Assembly: GCA_942492735.1 (NCBI GenBank) | Contig: OW818648.1 | Coordinates: forward strand, 3,100,001-3,164,000 | From: Sporobacter sp942492735 | GTDB lineage: Bacteria > Bacillota > Clostridia > Oscillospirales > Oscillospiraceae | Reading direction: 5' to 3' | Length of the DNA: 64,000 bases | Part shown: positions 26,783 to 34,773 of the stretch, one piece after another | Position numbering within the stretch: position 1 is the first letter of the stretch | Layout: each line of letters begins with the position of its first letter | Made by a program: the position numbers and the translations under genes | The notes under the pieces: generated by a model | Database searches by the model: none | Seen by the model: only the letters and a program-made list of their open reading frames with translations | Told to the model about the DNA's origin: nothing

Positions 26783-29656
26783 ATGGGCAGCATAAATATG
26801 CGCAAAAACCTGTTACTTACAATTGTCTTTTGTACTACAATATTAGCTGCTTTTGTCACAATAGTGATCGCCGGCCGTATGTATGATCAGAACGGCTTAC
26901 TTTTTGGCGGCAAAACGGCGGAATTTGCCGAAGGCTGGAAAACAGCTGATGGGAATAACGTCGTATTACCCGGAGATTTACCGAGTGATAACGACGGAAT
27001 GGTTCGTATCTCCAATACGCTTCCGTCAACCCTTCAGGATGATTCCGTGTTGTTTTTAAGAACAACATATTTGTCTGCAGATGTATACATCGACGGAAAC
27101 AATATCTATTCGTGGAATATTCAAAATAGCGCGCTGTTTATCAGATCATTCGGGCTCTCCTCCCACATCATTAACGTCCCTGCGTCAGCAGCCGGTAAAT
27201 CCATTGAACTCAGGCTATTTTCAAATCAGCAAGGCGGAAGTGTCTCAATTTATGGACTGACACTTGGAGACGGTATCACAACGACTGTATCGCTCATAAA
27301 CCAAAACATTGACACCATTGTTTTATTTTTTGTCTTATCGGTTTTATTTGTGCTTGTTTTTACTTCTTCAATTGTATTCAGAAAACGCATTCCCGGTCAA
27401 AGCCCGGCGGATGCGTTATATTTATCGGCTTTCATCGCACTTTCGGCTGTCTGGATGATTACCGATTCCAACGTACTGCTTTTATTTTCCGTTAATGTCG
27501 TGATAACACTTTATACCTCACTATTTTCACTGATGCTTCTGCCGGTTCCTCTCCTCCTTTTCCTACGCCGTTTTACGCACAACGGCAAAAGCATCATAAA
27601 TTTACTTGCTGCCTTGGTTATGCTTAATTTCTTTATTTGTCTCGGGCTTCTCCTTTTCGGTATTGCGGATCTCATACAAACGCTCATAACGTCGCACATT
27701 CTGGAGCTCGTTGTTTGTATCTCGATAATGACCTTGTTTATCATAGAATTTATAAAGTATAAACGCCGAGACATCATAGAGGTCATAATAGGCTTAAGTC
27801 TGCTTGGCCTGCTTGGTATATCATCAAACATCGTTTTTTCTATAGGCGGTAATCCGGGAGGCTCGTTTATTTTCCACATCGGGCTTGCATTATTTGTTCT
27901 GTCACTGGGCATCGGTGTCATCCGCCGCGGCATCAACGCGCTGGCGCGCTCGAAAAGCTATGAAAAACTCACATTGTCCATTCCGAGCGGCATCTGCCGT
28001 ATCGAGAATTTTGAAACAGGCAGAATTATTTTCGCCAACGAGTTCTATTACAGGATGTACGGATATACGGAAGAAGAAGCGCTTAAGGTTGGTTTTACAT
28101 CATCGCACTTTACCGTTTTACCGGAAGATCTGGCTGCGATGTTAGAAAATAAAACAAAAGATTCGGCTGTCCGTGTAACCCAGTTCAGTACGGAATCACG
28201 GCACATCAAAAAAGACGGTGAGATCATCTGGATACTGTCGCGGCATAAAGTCGACCGGCATAACCGCGGTGAAATTACACTCGTCATGATCGACATCACC
28301 GACCGCAGGCAAATTGAAGAAAAGCTCCGCATCAGCGAAGAAGAGTACCGAATTGCGACGCGGCACAGCAACAAGCACATTATCCGTCTGGATGTGCGAA
28401 TTAAAACGGCTTACTTTCCATCTGACGCACCGACGGTTTTCGGTCCATTCTCCTATATAGAGAATGTGCCGGACAGCATCATAGCCACAGGTACCCTCGC
28501 GCAGGACAGCATTGATGCATTCAAGAGCTTTTATGCTGCCATATACGAGGGTGTGCGCGAAGGCAGTGTGGTCGTCAGCGTTTATGACAAGACCGCAAAC
28601 GAGTACAAATGGTACCGTCACGATTTTACTTCTATATTTGATGACAGCAACAAGCCTGTTCAGGCCATTATTACCTTTTACGATGTCACTCTGCAGCGAC
28701 AAAAAGAACTGGCGTTCCAGCGCTGGCAGCAGAGTTATAATTCCATACCGAAAAACGCCACAAATTATTACGAATATAATCTGACAGCTGACTTATTTGA
28801 GCACGCCGAAGGTGAGATGATACCGCCAATACCGGATGATATTCCGCGACAGCTTGAAGATGTGACAAGTTATATCGCGAAACACTATGTTTTCAGGGAT
28901 GACATCAAAGTCTGGCTTGAATTCATGAGCAGAGATCGCCTTCAAAAAAGATACGCCAGCGGTTTACATACTGATAAAGTCGAATTCAGACGCCTAATTA
29001 ACGATAATACAATGTGGACGTCGCTCAGCCTTCAGCTGATACCCGATCCCTTTTCTTCAGACGTTAAGGGCTATTTCCTCCTAGAGGACATAGATGAGCA
29101 AAAGAAAGCTGAGATATATCTGCAGGAGCGCTCGACGCTGGACTCCCTGACAGGCCTCTTAAACAGGGGGGCTTTTGTTGAGAAATTCAATGACATACTG
29201 AGCAGGAGCAGTCCTGATACGCAGCACGCACTGATCATGCTTGATATTGACAATTTCAAGACAATCAATGATACACTGGGCCATAATGCCGGTGACGCGC
29301 TTCTCGTCCATATTGCTGGCAAAATAAAATATGCGCTGCGCTCCGACGACCTCTGCGGCAGGATCGGCGGCGACGAGTTTGTTATCTGTTTGAAGAATAT
29401 GAATTTAGGGAAGTCGCTCGAGGCACGCGTCAGCGACCTCTGCAGCTTGGTCTGTGACGAGCACACATGGGGAACACCCATATCGGCAAGCTTCGGTATC
29501 TCCGGTTTCCCTTACGACGGCCAAACGTTTGACGAGCTGTACCAGAAAGCCGACATTGCGCTGTATAAAGCAAAAGCAAAGGGGCGCGGTGGATTTGCTG
29601 TCTATGATCCACAGCTGAGCTTCGACGACCTCTCCGTGACGATACGGCACGCGTAA
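26783..29656 (+). CDS. Membrane sensor diguanylate cyclase (7TM-PAS-GGDEF)
   Basis: A 957-residue signalling protein that would make c-di-GMP. The order is an N-terminal membrane helix (about 9-31), an outside beta-rich domain to about 175 with a WKTADGNNVVLPGDLPS-like sugar-binding look, seven membrane helices (about 178-385), two to three PAS domains (about 400-770; MYGYTEEEALKVGF and IKKDGEIIWILSRHKVDR are PAS segments) and a GGDEF domain (about 785-945) with LTGLLNRGAF and the intact RIGGDEFVICL active site near residue 862. There is no EAL domain. The start may instead be the ATG at 26798; neither has a strong ribosome site. It is monocistronic. Confidence 0.9.
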   Translation: MGSINMRKNLLLTIVFCTTILAAFVTIVIAGRMYDQNGLLFGGKTAEFAEGWKTADGNNVVLPGDLPSDNDGMVRISNTLPSTLQDDSVLFLRTTYLSADVYIDGNNIYSWNIQNSALFIRSFGLSSHIINVPASAAGKSIELRLFSNQQGGSVSIYGLTLGDGITTTVSLINQNIDTIVLFFVLSVLFVLVFTSSIVFRKRIPGQSPADALYLSAFIALSAVWMITDSNVLLLFSVNVVITLYTSLFSLMLLPVPLLLFLRRFTHNGKSIINLLAALVMLNFFICLGLLLFGIADLIQTLITSHILELVVCISIMTLFIIEFIKYKRRDIIEVIIGLSLLGLLGISSNIVFSIGGNPGGSFIFHIGLALFVLSLGIGVIRRGINALARSKSYEKLTLSIPSGICRIENFETGRIIFANEFYYRMYGYTEEEALKVGFTSSHFTVLPEDLAAMLENKTKDSAVRVTQFSTESRHIKKDGEIIWILSRHKVDRHNRGEITLVMIDITDRRQIEEKLRISEEEYRIATRHSNKHIIRLDVRIKTAYFPSDAPTVFGPFSYIENVPDSIIATGTLAQDSIDAFKSFYAAIYEGVREGSVVVSVYDKTANEYKWYRHDFTSIFDDSNKPVQAIITFYDVTLQRQKELAFQRWQQSYNSIPKNATNYYEYNLTADLFEHAEGEMIPPIPDDIPRQLEDVTSYIAKHYVFRDDIKVWLEFMSRDRLQKRYASGLHTDKVEFRRLINDNTMWTSLSLQLIPDPFSSDVKGYFLLEDIDEQKKAEIYLQERSTLDSLTGLLNRGAFVEKFNDILSRSSPDTQHALIMLDIDNFKTINDTLGHNAGDALLVHIAGKIKYALRSDDLCGRIGGDEFVICLKNMNLGKSLEARVSDLCSLVCDEHTWGTPISASFGISGFPYDGQTFDELYQKADIALYKAKAKGRGGFAVYDPQLSFDDLSVTIRHA

Positions 29657-29745
29657 AAGCGGCGGACGATTTTTAAACGTCCGCCATTTTGATATAGTTC
29701 TATCATTTATAATGTTATAAAATAAAAGAAAGTAAAGAACAAGCA

Positions 29746-29774
29746 GTATATTTCCTTTATACTCCTCATAAATA
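29746..29774 (+). promoter_or_regulatory. Possible SigE-type promoter of spoIVA
   Basis: GTATATT (29746-29752) and CATAAATA (29767-29774) stand 14 nt apart. They resemble the mother-cell SigE elements KMATATT and CATACAMT with several mismatches. spoIVA is a known SigE-dependent gene in Bacillus, so the position is apt but the match is only partial. Confidence 0.4.
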
Positions 29775-29809
29775 TTAACGGAAAACACAATCCATAAGGA
29801 GGAGTTAGA

Positions 29810-31288
29810 GTGAACGATCACAATATTTATGAGGATATCGCTCTCCGTACCGACGGGGATATATATTTAGGTGTCGTCGGGCCCGTCAGGACAGGAAAAT
29901 CCACCTTTATTAAACGTTTCATGGAGACTCTTGTCATCCCGAACATCGAGAATGTATATATGCGCGAGCGTGCCCGGGATGAACTGCCGCAGAGCGGCTC
30001 CGGCCGAACGATCATGACAGCCGAGCCGAAATTCGTACCCGAGGATGCCGTGGATATCACAATGGACGGCGGGGCAACGTTTTCTGTGCGTTTAATTGAT
30101 TGTGTCGGATACATGGTACCGGGAGCCATCGGTCAGTTTGAGGGTGATAGCGAGCGCATGGTGACAACGCCGTGGTTTGATTATGACATTCCTCTGACGG
30201 AGGCAGCAGAGGCCGGTACGCGCAAAGTCATTGCCGAGCATTCGACAATCGGTCTTGTTATCACGACGGACGGCACGATCACCGATATCGAACGCCAGAA
30301 TTACATCGAGCCGGAAGCGCGCGTCATCAAAGAGCTTAAGGAAATCGGGAAACCATTTCTGGTCATCATCAACTCTGCTAATCCGACGGCTGAACGGGCG
30401 ATAAAGCTCAAGCAGGAGCTTTCGGAACGTTATGGCGTCACCTGCCTCGTCAAGAACTGCATGACGCTTGACAAGGAAGACATCACCGGCATTATGAAAT
30501 CCGTTTTATACGAATTTCCCCTATATGAGTTCGGTGTTTATCTGCCGGCGTGGGTCAATGCCCTTCCAATGGATCACTCGATTAAGAGCGAGCTTTTTTC
30601 AACAATCCGCAAGAGCTTGAGTCCAACTTATCGCATCAAGGATGTTGACGCGGCTGTCGCCGCTATCAGCGAATCAAACAATGTCAGCCTAGCCGCCGTC
30701 CGCGACATGGACCTCGGCAGCGGTATTGTCTCCGCGACGCTTGAGCTGCCGCACGAGCTCTTCTACAATACGCTCAGCGAGCAGTCGGGTCTCGTTATCA
30801 AGGATGACGGCGATTTGATTTCGCTCCTATCGCAGCTGTCTAAAATCAAACGCGAGTATGACAGAATTGATTCCGCCTTGCAGGATGTACGGTCGCGCGG
30901 GTATGGCATCGTGATGCCGGGCCGCGAAGAACTAAAGCTCGAAGAACCCGAGATTGTCCGCCAAGGCGGCCGTTACGGTGTCCGTCTCAAAGCGAGCGCC
31001 CCATCCATCCATATGATCATGGCGAACATCGAAACGGAAGTCTCCCCCGCTGTCGGCGGTGAAAAATCCTCCGAGGACATCATCAACTTCCTCCTGCAGG
31101 AATTCGAGGGCAACGTCGGCAAGATTTGGGAATCCAACATTTTTGGCAAGTCCCTCTATGACATCGCCGGTGAGGGTCTTAACGCTAAAATAAAAAAGAT
31201 GCCCGAAGAGACGCAAGGCAAGCTTCAGGAAACCCTCCAGCGCATTGTCAACGAAGGCAGCGGCGGACTGATCTGCATCATACTGTAA
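29810..31288 (+). CDS. spoIVA: Stage IV sporulation protein A (spore-coat ATPase)
   Basis: SpoIVA is the ATP-hydrolysing scaffold that polymerises around the forespore and anchors the coat. The N-terminus MNDHNIYEDIALRTDGDIYL leads to Walker A GPVRTGKSTF at residues 24-33 and the conserved RERARDELPQSGSGRTIMT region. The middle and C-terminal domains (LELPHELFYNTLSEQSGL, ending in EGSGGLICIIL) match the family. The length of 492 residues equals that of Bacillus. It starts at GTG 29810 with AAGGAGG upstream. It is direct evidence for an endospore former. Confidence 0.97.
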   Translation: MNDHNIYEDIALRTDGDIYLGVVGPVRTGKSTFIKRFMETLVIPNIENVYMRERARDELPQSGSGRTIMTAEPKFVPEDAVDITMDGGATFSVRLIDCVGYMVPGAIGQFEGDSERMVTTPWFDYDIPLTEAAEAGTRKVIAEHSTIGLVITTDGTITDIERQNYIEPEARVIKELKEIGKPFLVIINSANPTAERAIKLKQELSERYGVTCLVKNCMTLDKEDITGIMKSVLYEFPLYEFGVYLPAWVNALPMDHSIKSELFSTIRKSLSPTYRIKDVDAAVAAISESNNVSLAAVRDMDLGSGIVSATLELPHELFYNTLSEQSGLVIKDDGDLISLLSQLSKIKREYDRIDSALQDVRSRGYGIVMPGREELKLEEPEIVRQGGRYGVRLKASAPSIHMIMANIETEVSPAVGGEKSSEDIINFLLQEFEGNVGKIWESNIFGKSLYDIAGEGLNAKIKKMPEETQGKLQETLQRIVNEGSGGLICIIL

Positions 31289-31308
31289 ACAAAGCTAAAT
31301 GCCTAAGA

Positions 31309-31347
31309 AGGGGTGAAGCGCAACAAGCGTTTCACCCCTGAATTTTT
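31309..31347 (+). terminator. Intrinsic terminator after spoIVA
   Basis: AGGGGTGAA pairs with TTTCACCCCT around a short GCG/CGC extension, followed by GAATTTTTAGG. Confidence 0.8.
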
Positions 31348-31411
31348 AGGAATTACTTAAATTAAGTCAAAATATACACATATTATTAGACAAACCGTCA
31401 ACAATGGATGA

Positions 31412-31440
31412 TTGTATAGTAAGCTGAAATATACTATAAT
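31412..31440 (+). promoter_or_regulatory. Sigma-A promoter of the Na/Pi transporter gene
   Basis: TTGTAT and TATAAT are separated by exactly 17 nt, about 60 nt before the start codon at 31500. Confidence 0.7.
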
Positions 31441-31499
31441 ACTTTTGATATAAATTTACATAAAGTATACATTACTAGAGAAATTTATCGGGAGAGTAT

Positions 31500-33116
31500 A
31501 TGGGTATATTAATGGTTTTTTCTCTGCTGGGCGGACTTGGCTTATTCTTGTACGGTATGAAAATGATGTCTGACGGTCTCGAAAACATGGCGGGAGACCG
31601 AATGCGGCGTGTACTTGAGGTATTGACCAATAAGCGCCTGGCAGCAGTCGGCGTTGGGGCAGGTGTCACAGCGATTATTCAAAGCTCGTCTGCCACGACA
31701 GTGATGACCGTCGGCTTTGTCAATGCCGGCCTCATGACACTGCTTCAGGCGACAGGTGTCATAATGGGCGCCAACATTGGTACGACGATCACGGCGCAGC
31801 TGATTGCTTTCAAACTATCTGAGATTGCACCGATTATCTTATTTATCGGTGTGGTAATGTCGGTATTTTTAAGAAAAAGAAAAATGAACAGGCTCGGCGA
31901 AATCATTTTAGGCTTTGGCATGCTGTTTGTCGGACTGACATTGATGTCGGTTGCAATGGAGCCTCTCAGAGAAAACGAAGCTTTCAGAGACTTTCTCGTG
32001 AATTTTAAAAATCCTTTAGTTGGCGTCCTTGTCGGGGCAGTTTTTACCGCCCTTGTTCAAAGCTCCTCAGCATCTATCGGCATACTTCAGTCATTGGCAA
32101 TGATGGGACTGATCGGTCTTGATTCAGCGGTATATATCGTGCTGGGACAAAATATCGGCACCTGTATCACAGCGATTCTTGCGGCTATCGGTACCAGTAC
32201 GAATTCAAAACGTACAGCCGGTATCCATCTCATGTTTAATATCTTCGGTACGCTGATATACCTGATTGTGTTGGCTGTGTTTCCTGTCTTCGTCACTTGG
32301 ATTCAGACGCTATCTCCTGAGAGTGTAACAAGACAAATTGCGAACTTCCACACGATGTTTAACGTGTCAATTACAATCCTTCTGTTCCCGTTCGCCAAGC
32401 AGATGGTCAAGCTTGTTTCGAAGATCATCCCCGAAAGAAGTAAACCCGGAACGGTGGAAAAAAGGCTCATCTATCTTGATGCAAGGATTGCTCAAACTCC
32501 GGCAATCGCGCTCACTCAAACCATGAAAGAGCTCAACCGCATGGGCACGATCACCTGCGGCAATTTCAACATCGCGTTGGACGCCTTTTTCAGTCAGGAT
32601 GAGCAGAAAATCCGAAAGGTTATTGAGGTCGAAAAAACAATCGATTTCCTGAGCGACAATATCACGAATTATTTGGTTGCTTTCCGTGGTGCTGATCTTC
32701 CGGATCATGATCTTGTTCAACTCGGGAAGCTGTATCATGTCATTATTGACCTGGAGCGTATCGGCGACCGCGCTGAAAATATCGCCGAATACACGCTGAC
32801 TCTTATCGATGCAAAGGAAAAGATGACAGCGACAGCACTGGCCGAGATGAAAAACATTGCGGACAAGACGATGGCCGTATTAGAAAAAAGCTTGGAAATA
32901 TTTGAACACCGTGATTTATCGCTGCTTAATGAACTGGAATCCATGAAGAAAGAAGTTGTCCTGCTGCAGAGAAATTATACGCAAAATCATATAAACAGAC
33001 TCCAAGAAGAGCTTTGCAGGCCACATACAGGCGTCGTATTTACAAACATGCTGGCTTCCCTAGAGAGAATTGCCAGTCACTCTATCAATATCGCTTATTC
33101 TGTCGAATCTGACTAA
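31500..33116 (+). CDS. Na/Pi cotransporter family protein with PhoU-like tail
   Basis: Residues 1-310 hold the two inverted Na_Pi_cotrans repeats with the QSSSATT (61-67) and QSSSASIG (near 185) signatures and the paired GANIGTT and GQNIGTC motifs. From about residue 340 a cytoplasmic helical PhoU-like domain follows (LGKLYHVIIDLERIGDRAENI). This NptA/YjbB-type design moves phosphate with sodium; direction and role are not evident. GGGAGAG lies before ATG 31500. It is monocistronic between a good promoter and a strong terminator. Confidence 0.92.
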   Translation: MGILMVFSLLGGLGLFLYGMKMMSDGLENMAGDRMRRVLEVLTNKRLAAVGVGAGVTAIIQSSSATTVMTVGFVNAGLMTLLQATGVIMGANIGTTITAQLIAFKLSEIAPIILFIGVVMSVFLRKRKMNRLGEIILGFGMLFVGLTLMSVAMEPLRENEAFRDFLVNFKNPLVGVLVGAVFTALVQSSSASIGILQSLAMMGLIGLDSAVYIVLGQNIGTCITAILAAIGTSTNSKRTAGIHLMFNIFGTLIYLIVLAVFPVFVTWIQTLSPESVTRQIANFHTMFNVSITILLFPFAKQMVKLVSKIIPERSKPGTVEKRLIYLDARIAQTPAIALTQTMKELNRMGTITCGNFNIALDAFFSQDEQKIRKVIEVEKTIDFLSDNITNYLVAFRGADLPDHDLVQLGKLYHVIIDLERIGDRAENIAEYTLTLIDAKEKMTATALAEMKNIADKTMAVLEKSLEIFEHRDLSLLNELESMKKEVVLLQRNYTQNHINRLQEELCRPHTGVVFTNMLASLERIASHSINIAYSVESD

Positions 33117-33129
33117 GCATACGACAACA

Positions 33130-33180
33130 AGAAACAGGCAGCCATGACGTTTCCACAGTCATGGCTGCCTGTTTCTTTAC
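33130..33180. terminator. Strong bidirectional terminator between convergent genes
   Basis: A perfect 19-bp stem (arms 33130-33148 and 33158-33176, built on CAGGCAGCCATGAC) has a 9-nt loop and TTTCTTT after it on the plus strand. On the minus strand the run is TTGTTGTCG. It sits exactly between the Na/Pi gene and the lysozyme gene. Confidence 0.9.
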
Positions 33181-33184
33181 TCTG

Positions 33185-34489
33185 TTAATTCGGTACCGCG
33201 TTCGAATTGCCGATGCTCCATATAACGGAACTGATTTCGGCGCGGGTCATCGTGTTGTCGGGGTTGTATAAAAGCACACCCGTATCGGTGCTTCCCGCAA
33301 TAATTTTGCAACGGTAAAGCGCAAGCACAAAGCCATCGGAGGTATCGGTGAAAACCGGATCATAATCTAGTGCCGTTAGGCCGAGTGCTTTAGCTGTGAT
33401 TTGAGCAATTTGGAGACGCGTGATCGGCGCATTCAGGTCGCTGATTTCTCCCGGGTTCACGAGCCCCTTTGACACAGCCAGCTTTAGATATCCGCTTGCC
33501 CAATTGCTATCAACAGGAGTCTGAGCTTCAAAACCGACAGCACACAGAATCAGTCTGAGGGCTTCGCCGTTTGTAATGACTTTTTCGGGATGGAAATACC
33601 CGTCCGGGAGTCCGCTCAGGATATTTCTACTGCTCAAGTCTTTCACATAGGAGTAAAACCAATCTGTTTCACTGACGTCAGGGAAGATTTTATTCTGCAC
33701 GGGTACAGCGCTGTCAGACCAGACTGCGGTAACCGCCAGGTTTTTTTCTACAACCGATGTCGGCGTGATATAGGTCCCCGACGCCGTTGCCCATCCGGCG
33801 AATATTTTATCGGTGCGTGCGGCTGTTTGAATTTCACCGTATGTCTTACCGTATTCAAAAAACACGATGCTGTTTTCGACGCTGCCATTTCCGGCGTTAA
33901 AGGTTAAGTATCTGTAGGAATGCGGATCTGTTCCGGCGTAATCACCATACAGGAATATCTTCGCCTCTTCAAGACGCCGTTCAACCAGTACACTGTTCAC
34001 CGATTTCCCCTGATGGCACCATACACCAATGGCGTTGACAATTTGTATATCCGAGTAATTTCCGATGCCGCTGATCAGATAATTGTAAAGCCGGGTATTT
34101 GAATTCATCCAGCCGGTTCCGATATTGTATGTAAAGCTAAGTAGTGCATCAAATTGATTCTGTGTGACTTGAATATTATATTTTACCAGGAATTTATTGA
34201 CTGCATCCTCTTTGATTTTTAGCGCCTGACGCATCAGTGCGTCTGCTGTCTCTCGTGATATACCGTCCGGATAATCCCACGAGCGGCATATGCTTCCGTA
34301 CCCGATGAAGGCTGAACCGCTGTCCCAATAGACGTGACTTCTGAACCCTTCATAATCTTTTATAAATGTGATACAGCTTTCACTCGTCGTCATTGCAGCA
34401 GCACGGACTTGCGGCAAGAGCAGTGCGGATGATGATATCAGCGCAAAAAATAAGACCACTGCGAGCGTCCGTTTCAATCTCTTTCTCAA
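33185..34489 (-). CDS. Secreted GH24-like lysozyme with InlB-type repeat and SLH domains
   Basis: A signal peptide (residues 1-31, cut near VRAAA) is followed by a phage-lysozyme-like domain (35-185) with EGFRSHVYWD, where E47 and D56 match the GH24 Glu/Asp pair, and FDALLSFTYNIGTG. The Thr that normally completes the triad before IGYG is Phe here (AFIGYG). Next comes a short InlB/Flg_new-like repeat (about 195-265, ending in KIFAGWATASGT). Three SLH-like repeats (about 270-434) would hold it on the cell wall. It starts at TTG 34489, with GGGAGGTG 9 nt upstream. It probably cuts peptidoglycan during growth or sporulation. Confidence 0.85.
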   Translation of the reverse strand: MRKRLKRTLAVVLFFALISSSALLLPQVRAAAMTTSESCITFIKDYEGFRSHVYWDSGSAFIGYGSICRSWDYPDGISRETADALMRQALKIKEDAVNKFLVKYNIQVTQNQFDALLSFTYNIGTGWMNSNTRLYNYLISGIGNYSDIQIVNAIGVWCHQGKSVNSVLVERRLEEAKIFLYGDYAGTDPHSYRYLTFNAGNGSVENSIVFFEYGKTYGEIQTAARTDKIFAGWATASGTYITPTSVVEKNLAVTAVWSDSAVPVQNKIFPDVSETDWFYSYVKDLSSRNILSGLPDGYFHPEKVITNGEALRLILCAVGFEAQTPVDSNWASGYLKLAVSKGLVNPGEISDLNAPITRLQIAQITAKALGLTALDYDPVFTDTSDGFVLALYRCKIIAGSTDTGVLLYNPDNTMTRAEISSVIWSIGNSNAVPN

Positions 34490-34527
34490 TCAGGTTCACA
34501 CCTCCCGTCTGTAAAAATGCAACTCGG

Positions 34528-34565
34528 TAAAAAAGCAGCACCAAGTTATAGTGCTGCTCTTTGTT
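34528..34565 (-). terminator. Intrinsic terminator inside the lysozyme 5' leader (attenuator-like)
   Basis: On the minus strand AGCAGCAC-TATAACTTG-GTGCTGCT is followed by a six-T run. It lies downstream of the promoter at 34623-34651 and 40 nt before the lysozyme start. CTCGGT upstream and ACCGAG downstream can pair around it. It may be a conditional terminator, or it may end recG transcription. Confidence 0.65.
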
Positions 34566-34622
34566 TTTCAGCCAATACATTTAACCGAGACTGTCATTCT
34601 ATATTGAAACATTTATGTATTC

Positions 34623-34651
34623 ATTATAAGGGTTAAAGCAAGTTAATTCAA
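34623..34651 (-). promoter_or_regulatory. Sigma-A promoter of the lysozyme gene
   Basis: On the minus strand TTGAAT and TATAAT are separated by 17 nt. Transcription would start near 34616, leaving a leader of about 125 nt that contains a terminator hairpin. The gap 34566-34773 is AT-rich and holds no gene. Confidence 0.65.
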
Positions 34652-34773
34652 CACAGTTATCTCAATTTTGTCATTTTTACTTTAATTTTGTTACAGTTTT
34701 GTATATATTTTGCCTATTTTTTATCGTTTCTTCCCCACTTTTAGCGATTTTTCCGCATATCGAGATTTTGAAA

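Noticed and set aside
34380..34580. Short frame overlapping the lysozyme leader as a leader peptide
   Set aside because: It has no ribosome site, continues out of frame into the lysozyme gene and shows no biased codon run; the terminator hairpin explains the region better.
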